A stretch of DNA of 64,000 bases from Styela clava. Lineage: Eukaryota; Chordata; Ascidiacea; Stolidobranchia; Styelidae. Below are positions 1-12,360 of this stretch, in pieces. The notes below the pieces were generated by a model. It did not search any database, was not told the DNA's origin, and worked only from the letters and a program-made list of their open reading frames with translations. Each line of letters starts with the position of its first letter. Position 1 is the stretch's first letter. The DNA is taken from contig NC_135252.1 of assembly GCF_964204865.1 (NCBI RefSeq), positions 24,635,383 through 24,699,382 on the forward strand, written 5' to 3'. A program made the position numbers and the translations under genes.

Positions 1-1710
1 ATGTGCCGACCTACTGGTGATATTCCGATAATCTGAATGCAACAATCTTCAATTGTTTACAGACGTGCCTTCGCGACCTACGAGTTTTCCCAAAAAATGA
101 TGCACGTATCCAAAAGCCAGGCATTAAATGTTATAACATTACTTGCGATTGATTTAGATCAAATATTAGTTACAAATAGTTTTATCATACCATTTTCCGA
201 AATACAAACTTATATCGCAAAACGCGAACATCTGTCACATTTAAATTTCACTCTCAAAAGATTACATATTTCCCAGTCGTTCAAGATATACGCATGTTTT
301 ATCGAGTGTCTGTAATATTTTAGTCGCCGATAAATTTAAAAAAAAGTTGCCGCATCTGGCGAAGCTAGTGACGTATTGAATTTGAGTAGGGCCAAGTCTG
401 GCTAGATAATGATATGTAACGATAATCATAGAAAATGAATTAGTCTTTAGATGTTATTACCTAATAACTAAGTACGAAATCGCGTTTACGGGAACTTGGT
501 TTTACGTGTCTTGCTGGCACAGAATAAAAAAAAGTTGATTTTAATTGATAGTGGTTAAATTTAATATTTTACAACGGCGCATAGGTTGCAGTGGCCACAC
601 ACTGGTTCTGCATCTAATTAATTCTCAGCGGGTGTGTTTCAGTACACTCGGCAGACTTACATTAATAATGATTTAACGCCGTTTCATGTCTATTTTTGTA
701 TTTAACCGCTTACTATTAAAGTGTGTAAATCGTGTCTTAATTTAGGATATCAGTATTTATTAGTATTTAGGGATTACATACATTTGGAACAATTGGAGGC
801 AAAAAAGATTGTAATATTCCTCAATTTTATTGTCCTGGGAAATGCCTGTTTAATATCAAATGAAATCCAATGTTCAGGACATTTCCAAATAAATAATACA
901 TTCATAGTAAGTAATACATTTGCAATTTTACAACATCTAAATCCAGCAATGTGGAAATTCCCACTATTTGAATAAGTATGAAAATAGAATAGGATTCGGT
1001 ATTCTGGATTCGATTTAACTATTCTAGAATATTCTAGAATAGTAAATTATTCTACATTGCCCATCCCTAACTGGGTGTTAAAAAATGTCGAATTTTATAA
1101 AACATTTTACTAATCTAATAAGGCAACTTCATCCAATGATGTGATGGGCATGGCGTCTATTGGTTAGAGCAGGGCTTCCCTTTTAAACTCGCGACCCGTT
1201 CCAATATATTAAACTTTTCCGTGACCCCTGTTAAGTTGGCATTGTTAGGCAAGCGAGACGCTTCTCTAATCCAATGTATTCTTTTAAAATCGTGAGATTT
1301 ATATTGCACTAGTTTGAATACTTGTGTTTCAAATCAAAATTCTGAAAAAGTACAATATATTGAAATTGGTGTACTTTTTGCAGCCCCTGAAATTCGTTGC
1401 GAGCCCCTCTGTGCGGTCGCGGCCCCCCAGTTTGAGAAGCCCAGGGTTACAGCATTGGACCAGAATATGTTGCCATCGCAAGGTAAAAATATTGGGTTTA
1501 AATTACCCACCATCTCACCCAGGGTGTAATAAGGCAATGCCGAATGAGAAAGAATCCGACCTTAAAATCATTCGGCAAAAAAGAATTGGGAATTGGGTCA
1601 CGATTTTTGCCAGCAAAAACAATTTTCATTCAGACAATCTAATTAAGCATTAAGCATGAGTCAAACTGTCTGGGGAAATGCAATTGAATTGAAGAAGCGC
1701 ACCCATTTAC
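1..1710. other. Left-edge non-coding sequence, probably CYHR1 intron
   Basis: No exon could be supported on either strand; stop codons are frequent in all frames. It lies downstream of CYHR1 exon 4, so it is probably part of the next intron. It contains one delimited hAT-like MITE (1170-1444). Near 1010-1068 is an AT-rich stretch ending in TTGCCCATCCCTA, which resembles the right end of the TAGGG-type hAT elements seen elsewhere in the window. Confidence 0.5.
1170..1444. mobile_element. hAT-like MITE, 275 bp
   Basis: The left end CAGGGCTTCCC and right end GAAGCCCAG are imperfect inverted repeats. They are flanked by ggttagag (1162-1169) and ggttacag (1445-1452), an 8-bp target duplication with one mismatch. 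Eight-bp duplications and CAG-type ends are typical of hAT transposons. There is no coding capacity. Confidence 0.85.
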
Positions 1711-4452
1711 CTGTTTTTTGTGTTTTTCTTCTCGGTTGTCCAGGCATTCCAGTAATTCAGTTCCTGATTTTTTTGGATGAACACATGTCGATTCGTGATT
1801 GGTTGATTCATGATATGGCCCACTCCAAGAACAACCGAACGTTTCAAACCTGAAGAAAGAAGATCCCAATCTTATATTTCGCAATGTTGATAATGGAAAT
1901 ATTGAACAATAATTTTGTGGTCACCAGCTTTCCAAACAAGTCTCCTTAAAACGAAGCCGTAACTAGCGCTGGGCATTTTGAATAGTGAGTAATTTGAACA
2001 TGTTCACACAAGAATTTTAAATCGACGCCAACTACATATCTTCCAAGTATTCGAGATTTGATTAAAAAAATATATTTGATTAGATTCGAAAATGCCCAAT
2101 CCATTGTTTTCCGACCTCCAGCAAGACTTGCTAGCTGTTACGATCTAACTTGTAAACTAGAAATTTCAGAACCCCCCCCCCTTAAATATCCGTGGCTACG
2201 CCCCCTGCCTGACACTGACTTGATGTGAAATAGACAAACAAAGTTAGTTACCTCCATACGGGTACACATACTTCTGGAGCGCCGAAAAGGGTACTCCGGT
2301 AGTGTGTGCACCAGGTTAGGACATAATTTTACTCCGATTTTCCTTATTTTAGTTCTATTACGAGTTCAGGGACTGTCTATGTTAACCAATAAGTTTCAGT
2401 CCCTTTACACAGCTTGATGTAAAGTGGGCGAACAAAATTAGTTACCGTATATTCTCGTTTTACCGCATGATCTTGATTGAGGGCCCGTTTGATTAGCCGC
2501 CCGTGTGAACAGAACATAAAAATAAATAAGGGCCGGTGCTTGGATACCCGCTCGATGTAAAAGCTGATTTTTCAGTGGTAGAGAACAATAGGAAATAAGA
2601 AGTGCTTTTGTCACAATGCTGTTGAATTTTAAGCGCTGGTGGATAACACTCACCCCTTAGACGTCCAATTACATAACAGATAGCATTGATTACGTAACAC
2701 TGTGGTTCTCAAACTGGGTGACGCGACGACCAAGTGCGTCATTTCAATATTGATGGGGCGTCGCAAAACTTTTCTTATTTTGCGGATTTGTACCTGCGGT
2801 GCGTAGAAAAAGTCAAAATTTTCGTTATTCTCGTTTAAATCATACTTGAGAACTGGAAATGACAATAAGGTTTGAATAAGGGCCCGGTTGGTGAGTTCGG
2901 ATAAAAAAATATGGGCCCGGGCTACAAAACGAGCAAATACGGTAGTTCCATATTGGTACACACACTTCTAGAGTGTCAAGAAAATCACAAACCTGCATTT
3001 GACTAGCCTATCAGCACAGTCTTCGGTCTGATGACCTTTAATCATGTGTCGAGCAAAACTTCCGCAACAATATACGCAAACGACCGGTAATTCTGATATT
3101 GTTTTCTCTGCAGTGAGATTTCTTGTGCAAGATCCGTGGCCGATGTCAACGCGGCAAGATGGACACGTTGGCTAGGAAGGGGTAGCTAATGTAAAGTCTT
3201 GACAATGAAAAAAAAGTAAGCGGAAATGAAATTTAAGCTGATGTGGTAGCGAACCACAGATACAAATTTGGAGTTATTATGCAATAGGATGCTTATTTAT
3301 AAGGTGAATCACCGACTTTCTTGGAGGTTCTAGTTTATCATTTTGATTCTACAGATACACAACAAGTCTTGGCCGTAAACATACTAGTACTGTTTGTCTG
3401 GGAAACAGACTAGAGTTCGCTTGCCTACAAATTGACCTCATCCATATAAAAATCAATAATACAATTCATATAACACAATTTTAGTTCAATTTTCCATTTG
3501 TAACACAGAACAAAAAATGTACAACACAGACAAAAGTAACTTTAAGAATGATCTGGCAGCATTGCACAACCTTCTTTCAGATGTGATTATTCTGCCTAAC
3601 CATCAATTTCTAGTCATAATCTCTTGTAATATTTACTTGCTCCCTCTTTCAACTCAGAATTATAATTGAAAATCAACGAGGCGATACCAGACAGCATTCA
3701 CCCACCCGTTTCAGATGAGAATTTTCTGTCTAGTTACGCTTCAGCAATTTTCTAGAGGAAGAATAAATACCCACTTGTTCATCTTTTAACTTTGAATCAG
3801 CAAGTAAGTGGTTATAGCAGGCAGCACACATGAGATGTCCTCTGCAGCATTGGTAGCATGCTGATGAAGGCAAGTCAAAACAGACCTAAGAAATAAATGT
3901 GAGATAGATAATTCATTTATTTTTCATTTTTTAAGATACAAAAATGACAACACACAGAACGTAATGAAACAGACTAGATAGTTTTTAAGGCCTTTAGCAC
4001 TCATGGCCCCCCTGTTTATCAATCCAGTGGTATTTATAGTGTTATTTTGTATGGTAGTTTCCAAATATCATTATGTTCGAGCAATTCATGCTCAACAAAG
4101 TGTAAACACCCTGTGAAATAATGAAAGTAATAAAGGAAACAGAAAAGAACAGGAGTTTTGAACCTAGCATTGTGACTCCCTTCCAGCTGCTCTGTGGTCG
4201 CTTGGGGGGTCCCCAGGCCCCAAGTGCTAATCCATGCTCCAGTCCCTGAATTGTACTAATCACATATCAAAAAAACCAATGCAAACTTACATTACAAGAC
4301 AATATATGGCTCAATCTGTCTTCAAGGTTTGAATTCTTCTTTCTCTTTGTTGGAGGCTCGTCTGAAAACTTTGAGGTAGGTTTAGGTGTTGATTCATCCG
4401 ACTCGACTTCTCGCTCATGGACAGGTACAGAAGACGTGGCTTGCGATTCCAT
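1711..4452 (-). CDS. CYHR1: CYHR1/ZTRAF1-like zinc-finger protein, first four coding exons (partial)
   Basis: I assembled this from four minus-strand exons: 4452-4291, 3885-3775, 3171-2993 and 1849-1711. They are joined by GT-AG introns (donors GTAAGT, GTGGGT, GTTTGT; the last exon ends before GTAAAT), and the phases agree at every junction. Together they encode 197 residues. After a charged, disordered start ([10 protein letters not shown]...) comes a RING-like cluster with Cys53, Cys56, Cys68, His71, Cys74, Cys77, Cys94 and Cys97, then a TRAF/SIAH-type Cys-His region with CVYC, HMIKGH and [11 protein letters not shown]. Order and spacing match the vertebrate cysteine/histidine-rich protein CYHR1 (ZTRAF1), which continues for about 160 more residues. 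I could not find those residues between 1 and 1710, so further exons probably lie beyond the left edge. Introns 1 and 3 contain transposons. The molecular role of the family is poorly defined; it is probably an intracellular zinc-binding adaptor or RING-type protein. The ATG chosen is the only in-frame one near the exon start. Confidence 0.88.
1965..2105. repeat. TAG(G/C)GCTGGGC-type hAT MITE remnant
   Basis: The left end TAGCGCTGGGCATTTTGAAT and an inverted GATTCGAAAATGCCCA near 2088-2103 match the ends of the element at 13016-13414. I could not find a convincing target duplication, so the right boundary is approximate. It lies in CYHR1 intron 3. Confidence 0.5.
2195..2283. repeat. Fragment of the GTATGTGTACC fold-back MITE family
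   Basis: This ends in GTACACATACTTCTGGAGCGCC, the right-terminal motif shared with the elements at 38125 and 38460. Only one end is present. It directly abuts the next copy (2290-2977). Confidence 0.55.
2290..2977. mobile_element. GTATGTGTACC-family MITE interrupted by another element
   Basis: It starts GGTACTCCGGTAGTGTGTG and its other end (TTGGTACACACACTTCTAGA) lies around 2954-2977. The two halves are separated by the insertion at 2446-2941. Flanks ccgaaaag and aagaaaat share 5 of 8 bases, so the target duplication is weak. The element ends 16 bp from the 3' boundary of CYHR1 exon 3 (2993), close to its splice donor. Confidence 0.6.
2446..2941. mobile_element. Nested TIR element, 496 bp
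   Basis: The ends CGTATATTCTCGTTTT and, inverted, CGTATTTGCTCGTTTT are terminal inverted repeats. Flanks ttagttac (2438-2445) and gtagttcc (2942-2949) match at 6 of 8. It is inserted inside the MITE at 2290-2977. Within it, a segment from about 2699 begins with a hAT-type GTGGTTCTCAAACTGGGTG end, a possible third level of nesting. Confidence 0.65.
4000..4235. repeat. Dispersed hAT-MITE family copy in CYHR1 intron 1
   Basis: The core, with motifs CCAGTGGTATTTATAGTGTT and CACCCTGTGAAATA, recurs at about 39290-39600 and, inverted, inside the 47372-47620 element. The 47372 copy has clear ends and a near-perfect 8-bp duplication, which identifies the family. Ends of this copy are not clear. Confidence 0.65.
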
Positions 4453-7018
4453 GGTGTTATAACTAATATTAAGACTATATAAGTATAAACAAATGAAAAG
4501 AATATTTCAGTTTTGATATTTTGAATCCGTGGTGGACTGTGACTGGTGGGAATATTCACATACTAACATGCAAGTGCTCTTTTCTTATGCTCAGATGGCC
4601 AGAATTCTCCATATTTAATAATCTATAAATTACAAAATAAACCATCTAACCATTTATTTATTTATCTAGTGATACTGTTATCATTCGCTCCTCTGCAGTA
4701 TGGCACGTCATGCCATTAGAAATACGCATGCCATCGCTAATTATTTGAGGAAGGATTGCTGAACTCCTCGCAACTGTAGGATGATTGACAAAATCGCTGG
4801 TCGATTATGGCTTCCTCCACCATCAAGTCTATGCTGCGGAAATAAAGTACTGACTAACTAATCCTATACCCGGCATGAAATGGTTACCGGACGAGAGGAA
4901 GTGGTTTGCTGTACGACTAGGCAGTCCTATCATCTTCTTTTTCTTCTAGTAAAAAAATGGGAAAATCTATCCTTCTTACAAAGGACATGTTTTATTAAAG
5001 TCATGTTAAAAAAACTAAGAAATTTTCCCTAGAAGTCAGCTGACTAACACAAGAGTAACAAAAAGAGTGAGGGTATTAAATTATAATGAATAATGACACG
5101 TCTCATGATCCTCTACTTGAGGATTTAATTTCCTCCGGATAGGATTGAGATAGATTATACATATTTATCCGAGGAGAGAAAAAGGCCAATAAGATGGCTT
5201 AGTTTTCAGATGCATGGACGCTGCTTATGTTGAATTCGATAAGAACTGTGTTTTTCCGAAAATAAGACAGTCTCTTATTTCAATTTTCTTTCGAAAAATA
5301 ACACTAGGGCTTATTTCCGGGGGATGTCTTTTATTTTCATTTATCAAAAACTAAATTACAAAGTGAAGAATTACCAGATTTTTAAATTTAAAAAATTTGA
5401 AAACCGATATCCATTTACTTAAATAACACTTTTTCCTCTCTCACACGTTTTAGAATAATCATTTAAAACAAGTTGGAGAGATTTCTTGCTATTGACTAGA
5501 TCAAAAAAAAATTCGCGCTATTGACTAGGTCTTGTTTTAAAGTGAGGGCTTATATTAAAATCAATGTTTCAGGGGGTGGGGAATTTATCTTCGCATTTAG
5601 TTCAAATATTATCCTTTACATATTTAGTTGTTTGTTTTCGGAAGCATGGACTTGATTGTGGAGGAAGCCGTAACCGACCAGCAGTTACGTGAACCACCCC
5701 ACGTCGGCGAAGAGTCCAGCAATCCTCTCGCACATAACCATCCCTGCGTGGGATTCGAACCTGCGAACCCATGCAGAGTGATCAGAGGTGCGGTGGCGAG
5801 CGTATTCCTAACACTTAGCACGATGAGTCACACCGCCTCAATAACAACAACGCCACAATAACAACAACGTAGGCAATACACAACACACTGACTAAATTCA
5901 AACCTAACCACAAAACGCTGACGAAACACGATAATGGCGCATACGTACTGCACTGCCGTGAATACTAAAATATGATACCCCATTATGCCCTACCAACTGA
6001 CCAACGACTGAAAGAAAACAAATTGCAGTATTGCAATTGCAAGGTTACCGTACTGCTATGGGTACGGCACCGTATCGTACCGAAGTCCAGAATACAAACT
6101 TCACAAATGATGGGGAATACCGGGGTACATCAAACATTACACGCACGTGGCGTTCATATTTAACAAAATATAAGGCATTACCTTTTCTCCTTCGGCGTGA
6201 ATTTTAACCGTTGGGTGTGAGCAACTGCGACGCTGACCTCTTTTGTTTGGACAGCTGATCACAAAGAAGTCACGTGTCATAACAATTAGGTCATCAATAG
6301 CCAATCAGGAGTCGACAAGGCTGGAAACTTTGCGATCTTGCGAGTTGTTTTGGTTATTTTGGGAGAAATTCCGGTAGGAGGGAATAGGATTTACATATTT
6401 ATTTCGGGGGAGAGGGAAGCCGATGAGACGGTCCAACCATATGGCGACTCACGGCCTCTCGTCCGGTGACCTGTCTATGTCGGGATTAGTTAATAAGCTA
6501 ATTGTTCCAGGTGCATGGGCCCTTCGGCCTTCAAGTCCGATGGAAGTATAGCGGGGACTGACTGACAATGGTAGGTTTTGTCAATTTGTAACGAAGAAGG
6601 AAAGTCAGTATGATGGATTAATAATTTAACGGACCTTCGCCTGGTAATCAGTTCAGATATATCCAGCTCACGTGAATTATCTGGTTATCTGTTTCGGCAT
6701 GTGGAGAAAATCAAGTTCCCGAGCCCTTAACTCAAAAAATGGTAGCTATGAAACCATCCGACACAAGCTGAAAATAGGTGAATTTTGATGAATTGAAAAT
6801 GACCGGACCCTGTTACTGGTTACAATGGGAGTGTTTCAGTTGGCTTTGCATTCAAAATTTTATCGTCCGGCAGCCCCGGTATGATGCTTATTTATATAGT
6901 TTATTTTTTCCAACCAGTAAAAAATATTGCACACAAATTACGAGAAAATGATATTTCAAGTTTTACTAGGGAGTTTACACTTGGGATACACGGGAAACCA
7001 AAACTGGTTATCGAGCAG
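4453..7018. other. Gene-free interval of old SINE and MITE fragments
   Basis: No supported gene. Besides the SINE annotated at 5627-5851, there are tail or body fragments of the same SINE family at about 4772-4935 (opposite orientation), 5130-5225 and 6370-6560. A dispersed repeat with GAAAATAAGACAGTCTCTTA occupies about 5255-5590 and recurs at about 17366-17460, 22955-23055 and 57290-57450. CYHR1 transcription would start in the first few hundred bases above 4452; I see no diagnostic promoter motif. Confidence 0.5.
5627..5851 (-). repeat. tRNA-derived SINE copy (truncated)
   Basis: The minus strand carries a polymerase III B box, GGTTCGAATCC (5751-5761), and a tRNA-like head ending near 5851. 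The sequence matches the more complete copy at 32060-32402. The 3' tail part is missing here. Confidence 0.75.
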
Positions 7019-7478
7019 TGGTTTGAACATTTGACTGATTTATCTTGGTACTACTTACTTTTGGTGTGTTTACGTATGGTTCACTGCATCGCGATTATTG
7101 GCTGATTACTCGATTACTTCTTGTTATGGTTAACTGTCTAGAGCTTTAATCTGTCTTTAGATCTGTTCTCATAAGCTTTTTAATGGTGCTATAGTCATTG
7201 GATATGAATAATCTATTTCTTAAGTTTCTTACATTGGGATAATCTGTTCTGACAAAGCCTCATTTAAATGTAAGTGAATTGGTATATTCTTGCTTTGTAT
7301 TGTGCCTGATTGTCTGTGCTCATTTTAATATTCATCTTTATTGTTTGTCAGGTCACTTTGTCTTACTGATATCTGGATTAAATCACTTTGGGAGAAATCT
7401 ATTCGTTTCATTTCGGGATATTAGTTAAAGAGACATAGTAGGCAAGGGTGATTTGTCAATGGGCAGAAATCCAAACTA
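7019..7478 (+). repeat. BEL/Pao 5' LTR
   Basis: 460 bp, direct repeat of 12375-12834. Differences seen are at ggttc/gactg, ttatg/agtt, tttaa/gtct and gctt t/g ttaat. I could not assign a tRNA primer-binding site immediately after it; the bases after the LTR are gtgacatttaatg, without the usual TGG start. Confidence 0.95.
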
Positions 7479-7682
7479 GTGACATTTAATGATACTGCAC
7501 CTACACCTACAAACTGGATTCTGAATCAAGCAGCTCTTCTTCAACCTTTCGAGGATTCAGCAATACATCAAAGCAAGAATGCCAACTAACAATGGCAGAA
7601 TATTTTCAAGGTCAGAATTTCAAACAACTCAAGAGTAAGTTTCCGGTACTCAAAGTAAATTTGGAAAGAATTTTAACACGAT

Positions 7683-7958
7683 TTGAGCACTCTCTGGAAG
7701 GAAGAGATCTCTCGTAATCCAGCGAACCTTAGGCGACTAGCTCACGAAATTTCTCTCTTCTGCCGACGTATGGAAGATCTTGGGTTAAAACAGGATGCAA
7801 ACTCGGTTATTTCTGTCAATAGAGCATTAGAGTGTCTAGATGCAGACACTGCACTGCGATATAATAGTTCCAGCAAAGGTAATTATAACTTGGAATCTAT
7901 AACGAATTTTCTGAGATCTGAAGCTACAGCGTTGGAAATATCTGGTAACTTTATATAA
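7683..7958 (+). pseudogene. BEL/Pao gag remnant
   Basis: A short frame of about 92 codons sits between the 5' LTR and pol. It begins after a stop codon at 7674-7676 and has no good ATG at its start (first codon TTG), so it is a piece of a longer gag. Known BEL gag proteins are several hundred residues, so most of the N-terminal part is deleted: only about 200 bp separate LTR and frame. It terminates at 7958 just after a short tandem duplication of about 10 bp (aactttatat repeated around 7944-7963), which shifts the frame relative to pol. Confidence 0.75.
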
Positions 7959-7980
7959 CTTTATCAGTCAAACCGAGAAT

Positions 7981-10900
7981 ATGAGGTTTCGACCGAGACA
8001 AAACCAGTCGCCAAGATCTAATTTCAATACGGTTAATCATGCTACAGACGAGAATGATAACATGGGTTCAGTTCAGCCACGTCAAAGGACAGTCACTTGT
8101 ATTTTTGGATGTGGAATTAAGCACCGCCTTATAGACTGCAACAAATATCAAAACCTATCAATTCCTGAAAGAAAAAGCTTTATAGCAGATGATCGAAGAT
8201 GTTTTATATGTCTAGGAACTCACTTTGCAAGAAATTGTGCAAGAACAACAGCCGATAGCTGTGTAAATTGTAACCAAAGACAGCATCATTGGTCATTATG
8301 TACCGGAAAAGTACAGGGAAATTACAATACAATGAGAAATTCTGGTATGAACGACTCGAATTTGGAAAGTCAACATATTCACTCTAATGCAGCAGTATTC
8401 AACCAATCTCAGATGCATTCAAGACAATTGAGCGCTTTTAATTTGGATTATTCTCCATTACTTGTTGCAGAAGTGCAGGCGAGTGACAAAACATGGATCA
8501 AGGCAAATTTCTTTCTTGATGGTGGCAGTAACCATTCTTTGGTAAGACGTAATTTTGTAAAATCATTGAAACAAAAGGCAATAGGTCATGGAACAATTCG
8601 GTTTGATGTCGCAGGAGGAGCCATTCATGAAGAACCTTCTGAAGATTATAATTTAAAAATTAGACCTCTTTCACGAGACCAGATATTTGATATCAGAGTT
8701 ACGGCTGTGAGAAAACCTTGTCACGATGTTACACCAATTCCGCCATCTATTTTTAAACAGTTTAAATATCTTAGAGGAATTCAGGATAAAATACCAGTTG
8801 GGCAAAAAACAGTCGATGTTCTTGTTGGTAGAGATTATGCACCTTTAATTCAAACAATGCATTCATTACGTTCGCCAATTGATCCCGATAATCATCCTTC
8901 AGCAGCTTTCACATCTCTTGGATGCTATCTATATGGAGGCATTATTCAAGCACCGCAACGATCTTTCAATCATGTAGCAAATATTAATAGTTTTTCATCA
9001 TTAGAAAATGAAGAGTTGCGCAAGTTTTTCCATGGTGAAGTTCTTGGAGTGCAACCCACAACTTTGTGTGTTTGTTCTAACTCAGAAATTGCAGAATCAG
9101 CATTTATCAAACATGTAAAAGCGACAACCAATATTGGTGCTGATGGCCGAGTTTGTGTCAAAATGCCATGGAAACCTGGTTTCCCAGAAAAATTGCACAA
9201 CAATTTTGAGAAGGCGTATGAACAAATGAAAAAACGGGAACAAGAATTGTATAGAAAAGGAAAAACGGAAGAGTATAATATGGAGATTAAAAATCTGCTT
9301 CAGCGAGGCGTAGTACGACGACTAACACCGGTTGAAACGAAAACGGCTAAAGTTGAAAATGCATGGTACCTCAATCATCGTATCGTAGAACGTCCGGATA
9401 AAACCTCAACAAAATTAAGAATAGTATTTGATTCTGCGTGTCCTTTTAAGGGCACATGTCTCAATGATGGTTTAGAGAAAGGCCCCAGCTTTGCGAATTC
9501 TTTGTTCAGATGTTTCATGGCATGGCGAGCTGATAGTGTGGCTATTGCTGGTGATATATCGAAAATGTTTAATCAAATTCAAATGGCAGAAGTCGATCAG
9601 AAATTTCATCGTTTCCTTTGGCGCTATGGTGATTCATCAGTGCAACCAACAATCTTTCAATGGCTTCGGGTTATGTTCGGAGATAAATCTAGTCCTGACT
9701 TGGCATGCTTTACTATTAAATTTTTAGCCGATAAATTTCGAAAAGATCATCCTCTTGGAGCTGTTGTATTGGACAAAGATACATACATTGATGACGTCAG
9801 TCATTCTGTTTCGAATCACATTCTTGCAAACAAGGTTATCAATGATGTTGATCAAATACCTATTCGTGGAAAATTCTCTATAAAGATTTGGAACTCAAAC
9901 CATCCTGAAGTAGATCAAAATCCTGGTGAAAAAGTTGTTGATGTACTTGGTCATTCCTGGAATAAAACTGATGACAGTTTCAGTTCAAAATTCAAAGACA
10001 TTTCTTTCATGCAAACAGGATTTTCTAAAAGAAAAGCTTTAGCATGTGTAATGAAATTGTGGGACCCTCTGGGTTATTTACTTCCAGTCACAATGCAGTA
10101 TAGAATAGATCTTCAAAAGATCTGGGCAGATGGATTTAGCTGGGACCAAACTTTGCCAGATGATGTGGTCAAATGCTGGTATAACAATGTTCAAGAAATG
10201 TCCAAGTTAGTTCAAGTTTCAACTCCAAGATGTCTGAAACCTGAAAACACAACTGGACCTCCTCAACTGCACGCATTTTCAGACGGTGGAGATTTAGCCT
10301 ATGGCACTTGTGTGTTCCTACGGTGGCCTACAACAGGTGGAGTTAAGCTAACATTCGTTGCAGCAGAGGGATTTGTGGCGCCACTCAAACACAAAAGTAC
10401 TCCAAGAAAGGAGCTAATGGGAGCAATAGGCGTGAGCAGATTGGTGCATGAAATAAGTAGAGCACTACCGTACAATATTGCATTCAAATATTTCTGGATA
10501 GACAGCAAAGTTGTTATTTATTGGTTGAACTCCCAATCTGAAAAATTCAAACCATTCGTTGCTTCAAGAGTACAAGAATTTCAAGATACACATAAGAATC
10601 TAACAAAAGAAGTCAAATTCATTCCAAGCCTTCATGAAGGACCTGAATTTCTAAGGCAACCAATGGAATATTGGCCGAATGATGATGACTTAAAATTAGA
10701 TGAATTACGTCAAGAAATATTGGAAGAAAAACCACCAACTAAGTCAAAAGCATATCGCGGAAAAAGACAATTCAACGTCTTTAAAGCAGATTTGCCTTAT
10801 CAAAATGATAATGATTTAGCGGATAATTTTTCTTCATGGCAAGACTTGCTAAGAGCGACAGCTTGGATAAAGGGTGCATTTCAGCAAAAATCATTTGTCA

Positions 10901-11799
10901 ATTGGGAATTTAAACCTGCCGATGTCGTACAATACATAGAGAAAGCAAAATTGTGTATATTCAGAATTTGTCAAAAATCTATGATTGATGAATTTGGGAA
11001 GGCTGTCAAAACTCTATGGAAATTAGACTTGTTATTCGATTCTCACGGAATTCTTCGTATTGGTGGAAGACTGAATAGAACTGATTTATATATGGAAATG
11101 AAGCATCCAGTCGTGCTTCCGGGCAAACATTCCCTCGTTCGTCTTCTTGGAGTGTTCTATCATAAAAAGTTCTTACATCAAGGGTATCGAGTTATATTGG
11201 CAAATATGAAGAATGACGGTATTGTTCTTATTGGTGGAAGAATACTCTTAAAATCAATGTGTATATTTTGCAGGATTCGTCGTAGAAAGTTGCTACAGCA
11301 ACGCATGGGAGAACTTCCTTCATTTCGAATGCAACCACAGATGGCACCATTCAATTCTGTAGCAATGGATTTTTTCGGATACTTGAAAGTAAAGCAATCT
11401 CGAAATGTAGTTATCAACGCGTCTGTTTTAATTATTACATGTGCAACCACTCGTTGTATTCATCTGGAACTGTGTCTGGCTCTGGATACTAATTCGTTCC
11501 TTCGGGCATGGAGACGATTTGTATCTATAAGGGGAATTCATCCTGCATTTGTATTTTCCGACGGAGGTACTACATTTCAAGCTAGTCAAGCGCCTATCAA
11601 GGAATGGATCGAGAAATGGAATTTTCAGTTGATTCAACATGAGATGGCAGAGAATCAAACGAAATTTGATTGGAAATATAATGTGCCTTACGCGTCACAT
11701 GTGAATGGAGTAGTAGAATCGCTTATCAACTCGGTTCGCAAAGCACTCGATGCATCAGTGGTGAATTACAGCAGGGCTCTTATGACCTACGAAGAATAG
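7981..11799 (+). pseudogene. BEL/Pao pol polyprotein, interrupted
   Basis: An open frame of 1272 codons. It begins with two CCHC-type knuckles (Cys74-Cys77-His81-Cys86 and Cys94-Cys97-His102-Cys107). An aspartic protease follows, with LDGGS around Asp180. The reverse transcriptase has the catalytic YIDD at 602-605. RNase H has FSDGG at about 766-770. The integrase has a zinc-binding HHCC region and catalytic Asp1130, Asp1194 and Glu1246. Its job in an intact element is proteolytic maturation, reverse transcription and integration. It stops at an in-frame TAG (11797-11799) inside the integrase, whose sequence visibly continues in the same frame for about 40 codons. The listed ATG is only the first in this frame; the true frame starts in gag. 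The copy is non-functional as read. Confidence 0.93.
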
Positions 11800-12298
11800 A
11801 CAACTGTTCTCAACGAAATTACTTATATCATCAATAGTCGACCACTTTTCCCAGATGGAAACCCTTTGGAATATAATTTTATTACTGGCAATACTCTTTT
11901 ACATCCATATGCAGGTAGTCCCTCAAATTACACAAGAAGAGAGATTTAATCCACGAGACATGCTAAAAGTGGCGGAAAACAGAGTTGAGGTGTTCTGGAA
12001 AACATGGATGAAACACATACCGCCTCAGCTATTACTTTCTAACAAATGGTTTCAAACAAGACGCAATCTTCAAGTTGGAGATTACGTATTAATTCTTCAA
12101 CCTGGATTTAAAGGCGGAAGTGCACCCAGAGGTTTATGGAAAAAAGCACTGGTTCACAACATTATGCCCAGTTCAGATGGCTTGGTGAGAAGTGTTACAA
12201 TCAAAGACAGCGATGGGAATTTATACAATCGACCAATACATAAACTTTGTCTAATTGCGACCAAAGAAGAGCTACAGTGTGGGTTGAAAGACATCTAA
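11800..12298 (+). pseudogene. BEL/Pao integrase C-terminal tail, frameshifted
   Basis: After the TAG at 11799 the integrase sequence continues in frame (INSRPLFP motif) to about 11930, then in another frame to the stop at 12298. The 12298 frame contains the conserved tail motif QVGDYVLI and a basic, Trp-containing region usual for the BEL integrase C-terminal domain. So there is at least one frameshift between about 11915 and 11945. An ATG at 11855 opens the second frame but is probably not a real start. Confidence 0.85.
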
Positions 12299-12360
12299 TC
12301 TCATATCAGTTACTCCGAGTCAACAATGTTCAATATTATCGTCTTTTTCATTGCATTCAT

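Noticed and set aside
1-1710. Remaining CYHR1 exons
   Set aside because: I looked in the minus-strand frames for the expected C-terminal half and found frequent stops and no matching peptide.
7479-7682. BEL/Pao primer-binding site
   Set aside because: No TGG-starting tRNA complement directly follows the 5' LTR; I did not want to force one.
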